NCBI GenBank assembly: GCA_033127725.1
Contig: AP026798.1
Coordinates: 806,001-870,000, forward strand
Direction: 5' to 3'
Source of the DNA: Bombiscardovia nodaiensis
Lineage (GTDB): Bacteria > Actinomycetota > Actinomycetes > Actinomycetales > Bifidobacteriaceae
DNA: 64,000 bases
The notes beneath the pieces were generated by a model. It worked only from the letters and a program-made list of their open reading frames with translations, did no database searches and was not told the DNA's origin. A program made the translations under genes and the position numbers. This document shows positions 1 to 8,400 of this stretch, in pieces (within the stretch, counting starts at the first letter, position 1; each line of letters opens with the position of its first letter).

Positions 1-2594
1 CCCTTACCCGCATCAACCAGGGAGATCCAAGCCCCGGCTACATCTACGTCAAGTTAGGCTCTGAGCTGAATGTGGGCGGGCAGACATTCCTCCAAGACCA
101 GATTGTGAAAATCCCGGTGGTGGCTGACTATGCTGCTCCCGAAATCAGCGACCTGACCGTCTACGCGCCCGACAGCAATACCCCGCTCGACGTGGACGCT
201 CTCGACATAGCCAACAAGGCGCACTCCGTCTCTCGCAGCGTTCTCAGGGCCAGTCGAGACGGTATCGACCTGCAATTCAAGGTGGTTGAAAGTGAGAGCG
301 GCGTTGACCTTGACCGGGTGGGAGTTGCCTACGCTGGTCAGGAGTATGTCTTGCCTGCCCACAAGGTGGATGCAGACCACTACTGGATTCGACTGAACGT
401 CGATGCCCTGAACCTGCCGCGCAGTGCTGTCGGTAGCGTCAACTTGAGCCTCCTCAAGATCCTGGTGGCCGACAAGGCTGGCAACAAGGGCTTGAGCCAG
501 GCGCTCGACACCGTGGAGCCTTTCCTGGCCAGTACGTTGCCGGATGGGCACCCACTGATAAGTCTGCTCAAATTGTACGACATCCCTAGCTCGCTCGACT
601 TCCAGCTGACCGGTTCTCCGGCCTGCCAGCAAGGGGGAGTTGCTGGTCCCTGCTCCTCCTCGCAGGCCCAGCCCTCGTATGTGCAGGCAGCTTCTGGCAG
701 CGTCTCGCCTCAGTTTGCCCAGAAAGACAGCACACTTTTGACCACGCTGGCGGATTTCGCTCCCCAAATGCACTACGAGACTGCGGCAACCATAGCCAGT
801 AATGAGTCAACTGCCACCGCCCAAGGGCCCGGTCAGATTACTGGCAGCCAGGCGAGAGCCAGCCTTCCCGCCCAAGATGCATATACCTTGCACTACACGC
901 TCAGCTTCGACAACCCAGGCATGGTCACCCTGCCTACTTCCACCCTCCTGGCGTACGTAGTGGTGGACGACACCCCTCCCGTAATGCAGGTAGCAGATGC
1001 CACAGCTCAGCAGGTACTGGACCACAACAAGCTGCCTTTGCTGCCCAACAAGACTGGCTTGATTACCTTCCAAGACCCGCAGGACCCCTCCAGACAGGCC
1101 CACTATCAGTTCCACCTACAAGACCGCTTGGGAGGCTGCGGCCCTACCTGCCCTGTCTTCAATGGCGCTGGCGACCAGCCCGGTAGCTCCGGCATCGACT
1201 GGGCCAAGAGCAAGCTGTCTTATGTGCGCTTCGACACGGTTGAACAGCTCAAGCAAGGCCGGCCTGGACGGCAAGAAAGCGTCAGCTTGAACGAAAATGC
1301 GGGCCCAGGCACTGCCGACGTGACCTTCCACGAGAGCGGCCTCTACCAGATTTCGAGCCTGGCGCTGACGGCCAAAGACCGGGCGGGCAATACGCTGAAC
1401 CAATCGCAGGTGTGGACTGCGGCCGATCAGCCCAAGTATGACTATGTGCTGGTGGTGGGAGCCGACTACCAGCCGACTGCCCAGCTGGATGTGCGCGACC
1501 AAGCTGGCAACCCAGCGAGCCAAGACCACCTGGGGCCCGGGGGCTCAGCCTTTTACCACCGGGGTTCGGTTCAGGTGAAGGTGAGCGTGAACGACCACTG
1601 GTTTGCCCTGTCAAAGGGGGACCAGGGTGGGGCTTGCCCGACTATAGAGGGCAGGGTCGGCGGAGTAGCTAGCGACGACCAGCAGACCTTTACCAGCGAC
1701 ATCTGCCAGTTGACCCAGCCCGACCAGTCCGGGCAGCCTGACCTGTGGACTGCCACCTATACGCTTCCCAGTGCTCCCGGGGACTCGCAGGGCCGCCCTA
1801 TAGAAGGCGCATACCAGCTGCATTTCTCCTATACGGCTGCTGGCGGTGCCAGCGTGAGCGCTGACCAAACCTTGGGCATTGACTACAGCGGTCCGGCGGT
1901 GGGGCTCTCAGATCAGGCCAATGCTGAACTCAAGAGAACGCATCTCGTTCGGCTCGACGATGGCACTACTGTGCTGGCCACCCACCCGGCAGCTGACGGA
2001 CAGCCTGCCGCAGGGAGCCAGTCCCAGGTTGAGCTCAGTCTGGCCGAGGTCCGAGGCTGCTCCTCCAACTGCCCTCCAGTTCAGGCAGGCCAAGGCGACC
2101 AGGCCGGGACTTCGGGGGTTGACTGGCAGAGCGTCAACCTGACCTATGTGCGCTACGACAATCTCAAGGATGCTCGGGCAGCAATCGCCGGCAGTCCGAA
2201 CGCTCCCCAGGGGCAGAGCGTGACGGTGGCCTTGAAGGACACCCAAGCCGCTGCTCAGGTGACTTTTGCGGAAGACGGCGTGTACCCAACTGAGCAGATG
2301 ATGATTTCCGCCAAAGACCAAGCTGGCAACAGCCTGAGCGAGTACCTGTGGAGCAAGTACTCGGGCAAAGCCTACCAGCTGCTCCTCGTGCAGGGCCCGA
2401 AAGCTAAGGCCCAGGTTGAGCTCCGGCTGGAGGATGCCCCTGGCAATCCGGCCAGCGAAGACCACCTGGGGCCCGGCGGCGCGAGTTTTTACCACCGGGG
2501 TTCGCTCACGGTCAACCTGCGGGTGAATGATCCTTCCTTCGACGTTAACCGGCGGATCCTGGGCAGTAATGCGGCCCCCTACTCGCCAGTTTGA
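1..2594 (+). CDS. Giant Ig-like-repeat surface protein, segment 1 (5'-truncated by window, frame-broken at 3' end)
   Basis: The frame is open from the first bases of the window, so the true start lies upstream. This is the first of three segments of one protein; with one C restored at each of two breaks the visible gene is 1666 codons plus stop, ending at 5001. It carries tandem units of roughly 310 residues: the motif HLGPGG recurs at about 1525 and 2465, and paired-Cys motifs (GCGPTC, GCSSNC) followed by IDW/VDW and YVR recur at about 1135 and 2055. Each unit ends in KD-x-AGN, a signature common in bacterial Ig-like domains. No catalytic motif is visible. The frame ends at 2594 in mid-domain just after a C5 run (2575-2579), while the homologous unit continues in another frame. 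Extracellular location is inferred from the Ig-like repeats and the C-terminal membrane anchor. A role as adhesin or T7SS-linked envelope protein is inference only. Confidence 0.75.
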   Translation, partial: LTRINQGDPSPGYIYVKLGSELNVGGQTFLQDQIVKIPVVADYAAPEISDLTVYAPDSNTPLDVDALDIANKAHSVSRSVLRASRDGIDLQFKVVESESGVDLDRVGVAYAGQEYVLPAHKVDADHYWIRLNVDALNLPRSAVGSVNLSLLKILVADKAGNKGLSQALDTVEPFLASTLPDGHPLISLLKLYDIPSSLDFQLTGSPACQQGGVAGPCSSSQAQPSYVQAASGSVSPQFAQKDSTLLTTLADFAPQMHYETAATIASNESTATAQGPGQITGSQARASLPAQDAYTLHYTLSFDNPGMVTLPTSTLLAYVVVDDTPPVMQVADATAQQVLDHNKLPLLPNKTGLITFQDPQDPSRQAHYQFHLQDRLGGCGPTCPVFNGAGDQPGSSGIDWAKSKLSYVRFDTVEQLKQGRPGRQESVSLNENAGPGTADVTFHESGLYQISSLALTAKDRAGNTLNQSQVWTAADQPKYDYVLVVGADYQPTAQLDVRDQAGNPASQDHLGPGGSAFYHRGSVQVKVSVNDHWFALSKGDQGGACPTIEGRVGGVASDDQQTFTSDICQLTQPDQSGQPDLWTATYTLPSAPGDSQGRPIEGAYQLHFSYTAAGGASVSADQTLGIDYSGPAVGLSDQANAELKRTHLVRLDDGTTVLATHPAADGQPAAGSQSQVELSLAEVRGCSSNCPPVQAGQGDQAGTSGVDWQSVNLTYVRYDNLKDARAAIAGSPNAPQGQSVTVALKDTQAAAQVTFAEDGVYPTEQMMISAKDQAGNSLSEYLWSKYSGKAYQLLLVQGPKAKAQVELRLEDAPGNPASEDHLGPGGASFYHRGSLTVNLRVNDPSFDVNRRILGSNAAPYSPV

Positions 2595-3160
2595 CCGACA
2601 GTGACCAGGCGGATTCTAGCGACCTGGCTCAGGTGAACTTGATGAACTTTACCCGGCTGCCAGACTCCGACGACTGGACTTACACCTATCAGCTGCCAGT
2701 TTCCTCAGCCGACGCACAGGGCCGCAGCGCCCAGGGCAAGTACGCCCTCCAATTGCACTACCAGCTGATCAACGGGCAGGAGGTTCAGGCGGAGCAGTCC
2801 TTCGGTGTGGACTACACGGGCCCACAGATTGCCGACTTGCACTACGCCCTGACCGGCCCCCAGCAGTGGGGTTGGGTCTTTGCGCCCGACAGTGAGACCA
2901 TTACGGCTCGCAGTTGGGACAAACTCTCTGGGGTCAACGATGCCAGCGTGGACTTCGAGGGCAAGTGGAGCAAGTTGGAACCTGGCCAGTCCAATAAACC
3001 CACCAGCCGCCAGGGTGGGATTGAACTGGTCTTTGGCCAGGATTCTTCCCGCCTTGAGCTGGCTGGCTCCCACTTCACGATTAAGGACCAGGCCGGCAAC
3101 ATGTCAGCCCCCTGGACCTCAAAGCTGCTTCCAACCTGCCCCAGGGCATCGGCGGCATAG
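2591..3160 (+). CDS. Giant Ig-like-repeat surface protein, segment 2 (continuation after first frame break)
   Basis: This is not an independent gene. The frame is open from 2570, and the TTG at 2591 lacks a ribosome binding site. Its residues continue the third repeat unit: WTYTYQLP, AQGRSAQGKYALQLHY and FGVDYTGP align with WTATYTLP, SQGRPIEGAYQLHFSY and LGIDYSGP of the preceding unit. The entry into this frame needs one extra base at the C5 run 2575-2579. The frame ends at 3160 after passing a second C5 run (3108-3112), where the reading NMSAP should pass into LDLKAASNLPQ of the third segment. It contributes further Ig-like sequence including KDQAGN. Confidence 0.7.
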   Translation: MTDSDQADSSDLAQVNLMNFTRLPDSDDWTYTYQLPVSSADAQGRSAQGKYALQLHYQLINGQEVQAEQSFGVDYTGPQIADLHYALTGPQQWGWVFAPDSETITARSWDKLSGVNDASVDFEGKWSKLEPGQSNKPTSRQGGIELVFGQDSSRLELAGSHFTIKDQAGNMSAPWTSKLLPTCPRASAA

Positions 3161-3189
3161 CCATCAGCAAGCAGGCTCCCAGCATTGAC

Positions 3190-5001
3190 GTGACCTACGA
3201 CAACAACAGCGTGCGCAATGGCAAGTATTACAAGGCGAATCGTGCTGCGCATGTGAGCCTGGTGTCTACCAGCTTTGACTTTGTGCAGGCCAACGATGAG
3301 CGCCGGGTGGTGGTCACGACTGTGGCTGACGGCTCCGAGCGGACAGTGCTGGCGAAAGATTTCAAGAATCCCAGCGGTGACGGTAAGACTTGGCTGGCAG
3401 ACGTGGCCTGCGACCACGATGCCGACTGGAGCCTGCAGACTAGCTTTACCGACCAGGCAGGGCACTCGGCTCCCGCCTACCGTTCTGACTTCACAATCGA
3501 CACGGTCAAGCCTTTCTTGAACCTCTCCTTCGACAATAACAAGGCTTCCAGCGGCAGCTACTACAATGCTCCCCGCCTGGCCAGCGTGACCGAGCTGGAG
3601 CGCAACTTCAGCCCCGGTGAATCCTCAATCATAGTGACGGCCACCGATGCGGGTGGGGCCCCGGTCGGCTCTCCTGCGCCTTCAGCTTGGGCGGACACCG
3701 GTAAGCGCTATGAGCACGGATCCACGGTGAGCTTCGGCCAGGAGCTGCACTACAAGCTGCTGATTCAAGCCACCGACCTGGCGGGCAACACCGCGCAAGA
3801 GGTTCAGGAGCCAGAGTTCGTGGTCGATCTGACTAAGCCTCAGGTAAGGATCAGCCAGGTGGCCGATAAGACGGCCTACGCGGGCAAGGTTACGCCCCAT
3901 ATTGAGTTTGCCGACACGAACTTTGAGCCGGCCCTAGCCCAGTACGAGCTCACCAGAACGCGCGACCCCTACGGGCAGAAGGCCCAGAAGGAGGGTGGGG
4001 CTGCGAAGGAGGAGCCGAAGAAGGAGCGGCACTCGGTCTACCTCAAAGCCCAGGAGCAGAAGGGCACCAACACCCGCAGCATTTCCCTGCCGGACCTGGA
4101 ACACACGGTAGATAACGACGATGTGTACACCTTAAAGGCCACCATAGAAGACAAAGCGGGCAACAAGGCGGAGAGTCAAGTAGTCTTTTCCCTGAACCGG
4201 TTCGGGTCAAACTACGTGATTGACGAGGGCACTCGCGCTCTTCTGGGCGAGTACGTCCACAAGCCTCCCGTGGTGAAGGTCTCCGAGATTAACGTGAGTG
4301 GTTTGCAGACCGACAAGTCGCACGTTGAAGTGGTACACGACGCGGCTGTACGCTCAGTGAACCCTGGCAGCGACTACCAAGCAGTCAACGCCGACGACAC
4401 GGGCTGGCAGAAGACAGACTACGTTTTCCCCTCCCAGCTCTTTGCGGACGAGGGCTACTACCGGTTGCGAATGACTTCGACTGACCTGGCCGGCAACCTC
4501 TCCCAGAACACCATGGCTGGCAAGGATCACGAGCGCAAGGGCACTGCCGAAGTCAACTTTGCTGTAGACCGGGTGCCGCCTTCGGCTTCGGTGGTGGGCT
4601 TACGCGACCATCTGGTGGTCTACCAGCCAGTGCGGCAGCTGGTGGTGAATGCCAAGGACGATTTGGCGGTAGCCAGCGTGCAGCTGCGTATCGACGGGCA
4701 GACAGTGGGTTCCTGGCAGGAGAGTCAGACGCTCGAGCCCATGACTTACCGGCTGCTGGCCGACGGGCAGGCTCACGACATTGACCTGACCGTAGTCGAC
4801 AAGGCGGGCAACACCAGCAGGGTCTCGTACACGGCAGTGGTGGTCACCTCCAGCCGGTGGGCTTACTACATGGCTCAAGGCCTACTCCTGCCGGGAATTG
4901 CTGCCAGCATCGTCCTCCTGGCCCTCATAATGCTTGCGACCGTTCTGTCCATCCGCCACCACAGGAAGGTGGCCTACAGGAGGAATGTGTTCATGAGATA
5001 A
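3190..5001 (+). CDS. Giant Ig-like-repeat surface protein, segment 3 with C-terminal transmembrane anchor
   Basis: The frame is open from 3085, so the GTG at 3190 is only the first in-frame start-like codon and not a real start; the true junction is at the C5 run 3108-3112. The segment holds several Ig-like modules, each marked by D-[LK]-AGN (DLAGNTAQ, DKAGNKAE, DLAGNLSQ, DKAGNTSR), and a charged insert near 3985-4030 (EGGAAKEEPKKE). It ends with one hydrophobic helix (about 4870-4950, GIAASIVLLALIMLATVLSI) and a short basic cytoplasmic tail (RHHRKVAYRR). There is no LPXTG sorting motif, so membrane anchoring is expected. It lies 111 bp upstream of a WXG100 gene on the same strand, which suggests a link with the T7SS locus. 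Confidence 0.75.
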   Translation: MTYDNNSVRNGKYYKANRAAHVSLVSTSFDFVQANDERRVVVTTVADGSERTVLAKDFKNPSGDGKTWLADVACDHDADWSLQTSFTDQAGHSAPAYRSDFTIDTVKPFLNLSFDNNKASSGSYYNAPRLASVTELERNFSPGESSIIVTATDAGGAPVGSPAPSAWADTGKRYEHGSTVSFGQELHYKLLIQATDLAGNTAQEVQEPEFVVDLTKPQVRISQVADKTAYAGKVTPHIEFADTNFEPALAQYELTRTRDPYGQKAQKEGGAAKEEPKKERHSVYLKAQEQKGTNTRSISLPDLEHTVDNDDVYTLKATIEDKAGNKAESQVVFSLNRFGSNYVIDEGTRALLGEYVHKPPVVKVSEINVSGLQTDKSHVEVVHDAAVRSVNPGSDYQAVNADDTGWQKTDYVFPSQLFADEGYYRLRMTSTDLAGNLSQNTMAGKDHERKGTAEVNFAVDRVPPSASVVGLRDHLVVYQPVRQLVVNAKDDLAVASVQLRIDGQTVGSWQESQTLEPMTYRLLADGQAHDIDLTVVDKAGNTSRVSYTAVVVTSSRWAYYMAQGLLLPGIAASIVLLALIMLATVLSIRHHRKVAYRRNVFMR

Positions 5002-5046
5002 AAAGCGGCCCGCCCGCTTCGAGCCCCGGGCCAGCTCAACAGATTT

Positions 5047-5087
5047 GCACCAGGGTGGTGCGAAGGTTCCCCTGCTCATCAGCAGGG
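5047..5087 (+). promoter_or_regulatory. Two small hairpins in the leader of the WXG100 gene
   Basis: Two inverted repeats sit in the 111-bp gap before the WXG100 gene: GCACCA-GGG-TGGTGC (5047-5061) and CCCTGCT-CATC-AGCAGGG (5070-5087). Neither is followed by a T run on the plus strand, so a leader structure or protein site is more likely than a terminator. Function is not known. Confidence 0.4.
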
Positions 5088-5112
5088 AAAACCGAGTAGA
5101 AAGGTAATAAAA

Positions 5113-5406
5113 ATGGCAGGTCAAATTAGGATTACGCCGGAAACTATGCGAATCAGAGCTGGCAAGTATCGCGAAGAGTCCGGTAACGTTCAGGGAGTCA
5201 TTCGCGATATGGATGGTTTGCTGAGCCAGCTACAAACTGAGTGGGAAGGCGCTTCAAGTCAGTCTTACGCTCAGCGCTATCAGGAGCTGCGTCCTGGCTT
5301 CGTCAAGGCGCAAGATCTGATCACGGAGATCGCGAAAGCTCTCGACACCACAGCGCAGACCTTGGAAGACACCGATGCGGCTATCGCCAGCGGATTCAGG
5401 GGCTAG
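5113..5406 (+). CDS. WXG100-family (ESAT-6-like) secreted protein
   Basis: This 97-residue helical protein has the family length and the central turn W44-E-G46 between two predicted helices, the hallmark of WXG100 proteins exported as dimers by T7SS. The classical C-terminal YxxxD/E signal is not obvious; the tail reads LEDTDAAIASGF. ATG at 5113 follows AGAAAGG at good spacing. A long perfect hairpin separates it from the EssC gene downstream. It is probably the primary EsxA-like substrate of the adjacent ATPase. Confidence 0.9.
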   Translation: MAGQIRITPETMRIRAGKYREESGNVQGVIRDMDGLLSQLQTEWEGASSQSYAQRYQELRPGFVKAQDLITEIAKALDTTAQTLEDTDAAIASGFRG

Positions 5407-5416
5407 TTGCACTGCC

Positions 5417-5455
5417 GGTCTCGGTGGAGGTCGAAACTTGCCCTCCACCGAGACC
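5417..5455 (+). terminator. Strong intercistronic hairpin between WXG100 and EssC genes
   Basis: A perfect 14-bp stem (GGTCTCGGTGGAGG, 5417-5430, pairing with 5442-5455) with an 11-nt loop lies in the 91-bp gap. The T content that follows is only moderate. It could partly terminate transcription or protect the 3' end of the WXG100 mRNA, giving more of the small substrate than of the large ATPase. Confidence 0.6.
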
Positions 5456-5497
5456 TGCTCTGTCGTATTCGTAAACGCATAGAATTGAGGAGTGAGT

Positions 5498-8400
5498 ATG
5501 CTACTGACCATGCTCAATGAGGGGAGAATTGCTACGCTCTCCCTGCCAGATAAGCCCGCGGGCATGCACTGGATAGAGTCGTCCGATGGGGGCTCGCATC
5601 GCCGGTATGCTTTCGTGGAGGCCCGAGAGGGAGAGTGGGTGCTCTCGCCGGTCAAGGGCGTACACATGAGCGACCAAGGGGGTCAGAGCATTGGCCAGGC
5701 CACGCTTTCCACCGACGGCGACTGCTCCTTTGAGTTAACTGACGGCTCGTCGGGGCTCTCGCTCATTGCTCGCAGCGGAGGTCGGGGGGATACTAGTTTT
5801 CACATCGCGGGTTTCTCTACCGATGCAGTGGTGACTATTGGACGTTCGAGCGAGAGCACTTTTTCTTATGATTCTCCCTACGTTTCAGATGCACATGCTC
5901 AACTTACGTTTGCCCATCAAGAGTTTGCCATCATGGATTTGGGCTCCTCGAATGGCAGTTTTGTGAACGGCCATAGGATAGCCCCTCAAACCTCTTGCGA
6001 GCTCAGCCCTGGCGACTGCATAGAAGTCTTGGGCTTGATTATCACGATAGGCAACCGGTTCATCTCTTACAACGAGCCACAGGGTCTCACTGTTCATTCC
6101 GAAGGCATCTTCCAAGCGTACCGGGAGCCCGAACCTGAAGCCGACCAGGAGAGCCTGGATACAGCGGATGGGGGAGATGAGGCAGACTACTTTTACCCAG
6201 CACCGCGCTTCAAAAAATCAGTTGAACCGTTCGCTGTCACCGTTGATCCGCCGCCCGAAGCGCATGAGCCCGACAAGACGTCAGTGGCTATGAAAATTGG
6301 GCCATCCTTAGTTATGGTCTTGGGAGCGATAGCGTCTGGCGCGTTCATGCTCATGCAGAGCCAGCGGTCAGGCGGTTCCCTGGTGTCGTCTATGCCCATG
6401 ATGGTGATGGCTGCCAGCATGATTGTGGGCAGCGTGCTATGGCCGGTGTTGAGCACGAGAATTGAAAACCGGCAGATGCTGGTAGACAATCGCATTCGCC
6501 GTCAGCGCTACGCTGAGTATCTCGACCAGATTCGTAAGCAGATAGCTACTGAGGCAGCGCAGCAAAAAACGATTCTCGAAGAAAATCGTATTACTACCGA
6601 GGACTGTGCCCACCGGGTGCTCCAGCACGACCCTCGCATGATGGACCGCACGAGTGCCCACGATGATTTTCTCGAGTTGCGCCTGGGGCTTGGCACCATG
6701 CCCATGGCGGCAGACATTACATACCCCGATGAGCATTTTTCTATAGAGAAAGACGATTTGTCGCAGGTAGTTTACCAGCTGGCCAGGGAGCCTAAAGACA
6801 TCGTTGACGCGCCCATCTCGGTGAACATGCGTAAGCATCAGATAGTGGGATTGAGCGGTCCTTTGGAAGAGACTCGTACTTTTTTGGACGGTCTCGTAGT
6901 GCAAATTGCGAGTTTGCACTCCTACGAGGACGTCAAACTTGTACTCTTGCACGACGAGCAGGACAGCGAGCAGTGGAGCTGGGCCCGCTCCCTTCCGCAT
7001 CTGTTTACCAACGACAAGCAGGGTCGCTTCCTAGCTACTAACTTATCGGCTGCCTCTGAGCTAGGCTTGCAGTTAGGGCGGATTGTGGAGGAGCGCCGCG
7101 GCCAAGAAGGTCAGAATGCCAAGGTGGCCCTGCCTCATTTTGTGATTATTTGCAGCTCCAAAGAACTCATGGACAAGGCTGATTTTATCCAGGACTTGGC
7201 CCGAAACCCGGTCGACGGTTTTACGCTGGTCTGCCAGAGCGTTGAGCGCAAAGATCTGCCGAAACAGTGTACGGCAATTATTGAATTGGGCAAGGGACAG
7301 GGCAAGCTCTTTGACGTGGACGATGTCAGCGGTCGAGGGCAGGAGTTTGTGGCAGACGCATACGCAGATGAGGCCACTTGTGTCTCCTTCTCCCATGCCC
7401 TGGCAACGGTTCACCTAGACCTGGCAGCGTCGACCAGCTCACTCCCAGATACCCTAAGCTTCCTCGACATGTATGAGGCGGGCAATGTGGAGCAGCTCAA
7501 TGTGAGGGCTCGCTGGCAGGAGGCTAAGGCTGCTGAGACCTTGGCTGCACGGGTGGGCGTGACACCCCAGGGGGAGCCCTTCTACCTCAACCTGCATGAG
7601 AGCTTCCATGGACCGCACGGACTGATAGCCGGCACTACTGGATCGGGAAAGTCGGAGTTCATTATCACTTGGATACTTTCCATGTGTATAGAGTTTTCGC
7701 CCGAAGAGGCCGCTTTTGTTTTAATCGACTATAAGGGTGGTGGCCTAGCCGGAGCTTTTGACAACAGCCGTGGCAAGTTGCCCCACCTGGCGGGAACAAT
7801 CACGAACTTGGATGGTTCTGCTATCAAGCGCAGCATGGTGTCTATTCAAAGTGAGCTCAAGCGTCGCCAGGCGCTCTTCAACGAGGCGCGCGAAGTGGCT
7901 GGGGGCGACAATGTAGACATTTATCGTTACCTCCAGCTCTACAGGGAGGGCAAAGTCCATGAGGCTTGCCCGCACTTGTTTATTGTGGCAGACGAGTTTG
8001 CGGAGCTGAAGGCCCAAGAGCCTGACTTCATGAACGAGCTGATTTCGGCCGCCCGTATCGGCAGGTCTCTAGGGGTGCACCTGGTGCTCGCCACGCAAAA
8101 ACCTTCTGGCGTGGTCAATGAGCAAATTTGGTCAAATTCTAAGTTCAAAATTAGTTTGAAAGTCTCTGACGAGGCGGACTCTAAGGAGCTCCTCAAGCGG
8201 CCCGATGCTGCGGAGCTCACCCAGGCTGGCCGTTTTTATATGCTCGTGGGCTACAATGAGCTGTTTGCGCTGGGGCAGGCGGCATATGCTGGTGGGAAGT
8301 ACACCCCCAAGGCGCAGTATGCTCCGGCTGTTGACAATGCGGTAGTGCTGGTCTCAGACACGGGTCGTGCGCTCTCATCGGCTAAAGCTCGGCCAAGTGT

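Noticed and set aside
2570..3112. Programmed -1 ribosomal frameshifting at the C5 runs
   Set aside because: No stimulatory structure at fixed distance was evident, and the same break occurs in unrelated genes such as priA; missing bases explain all four cases more simply.
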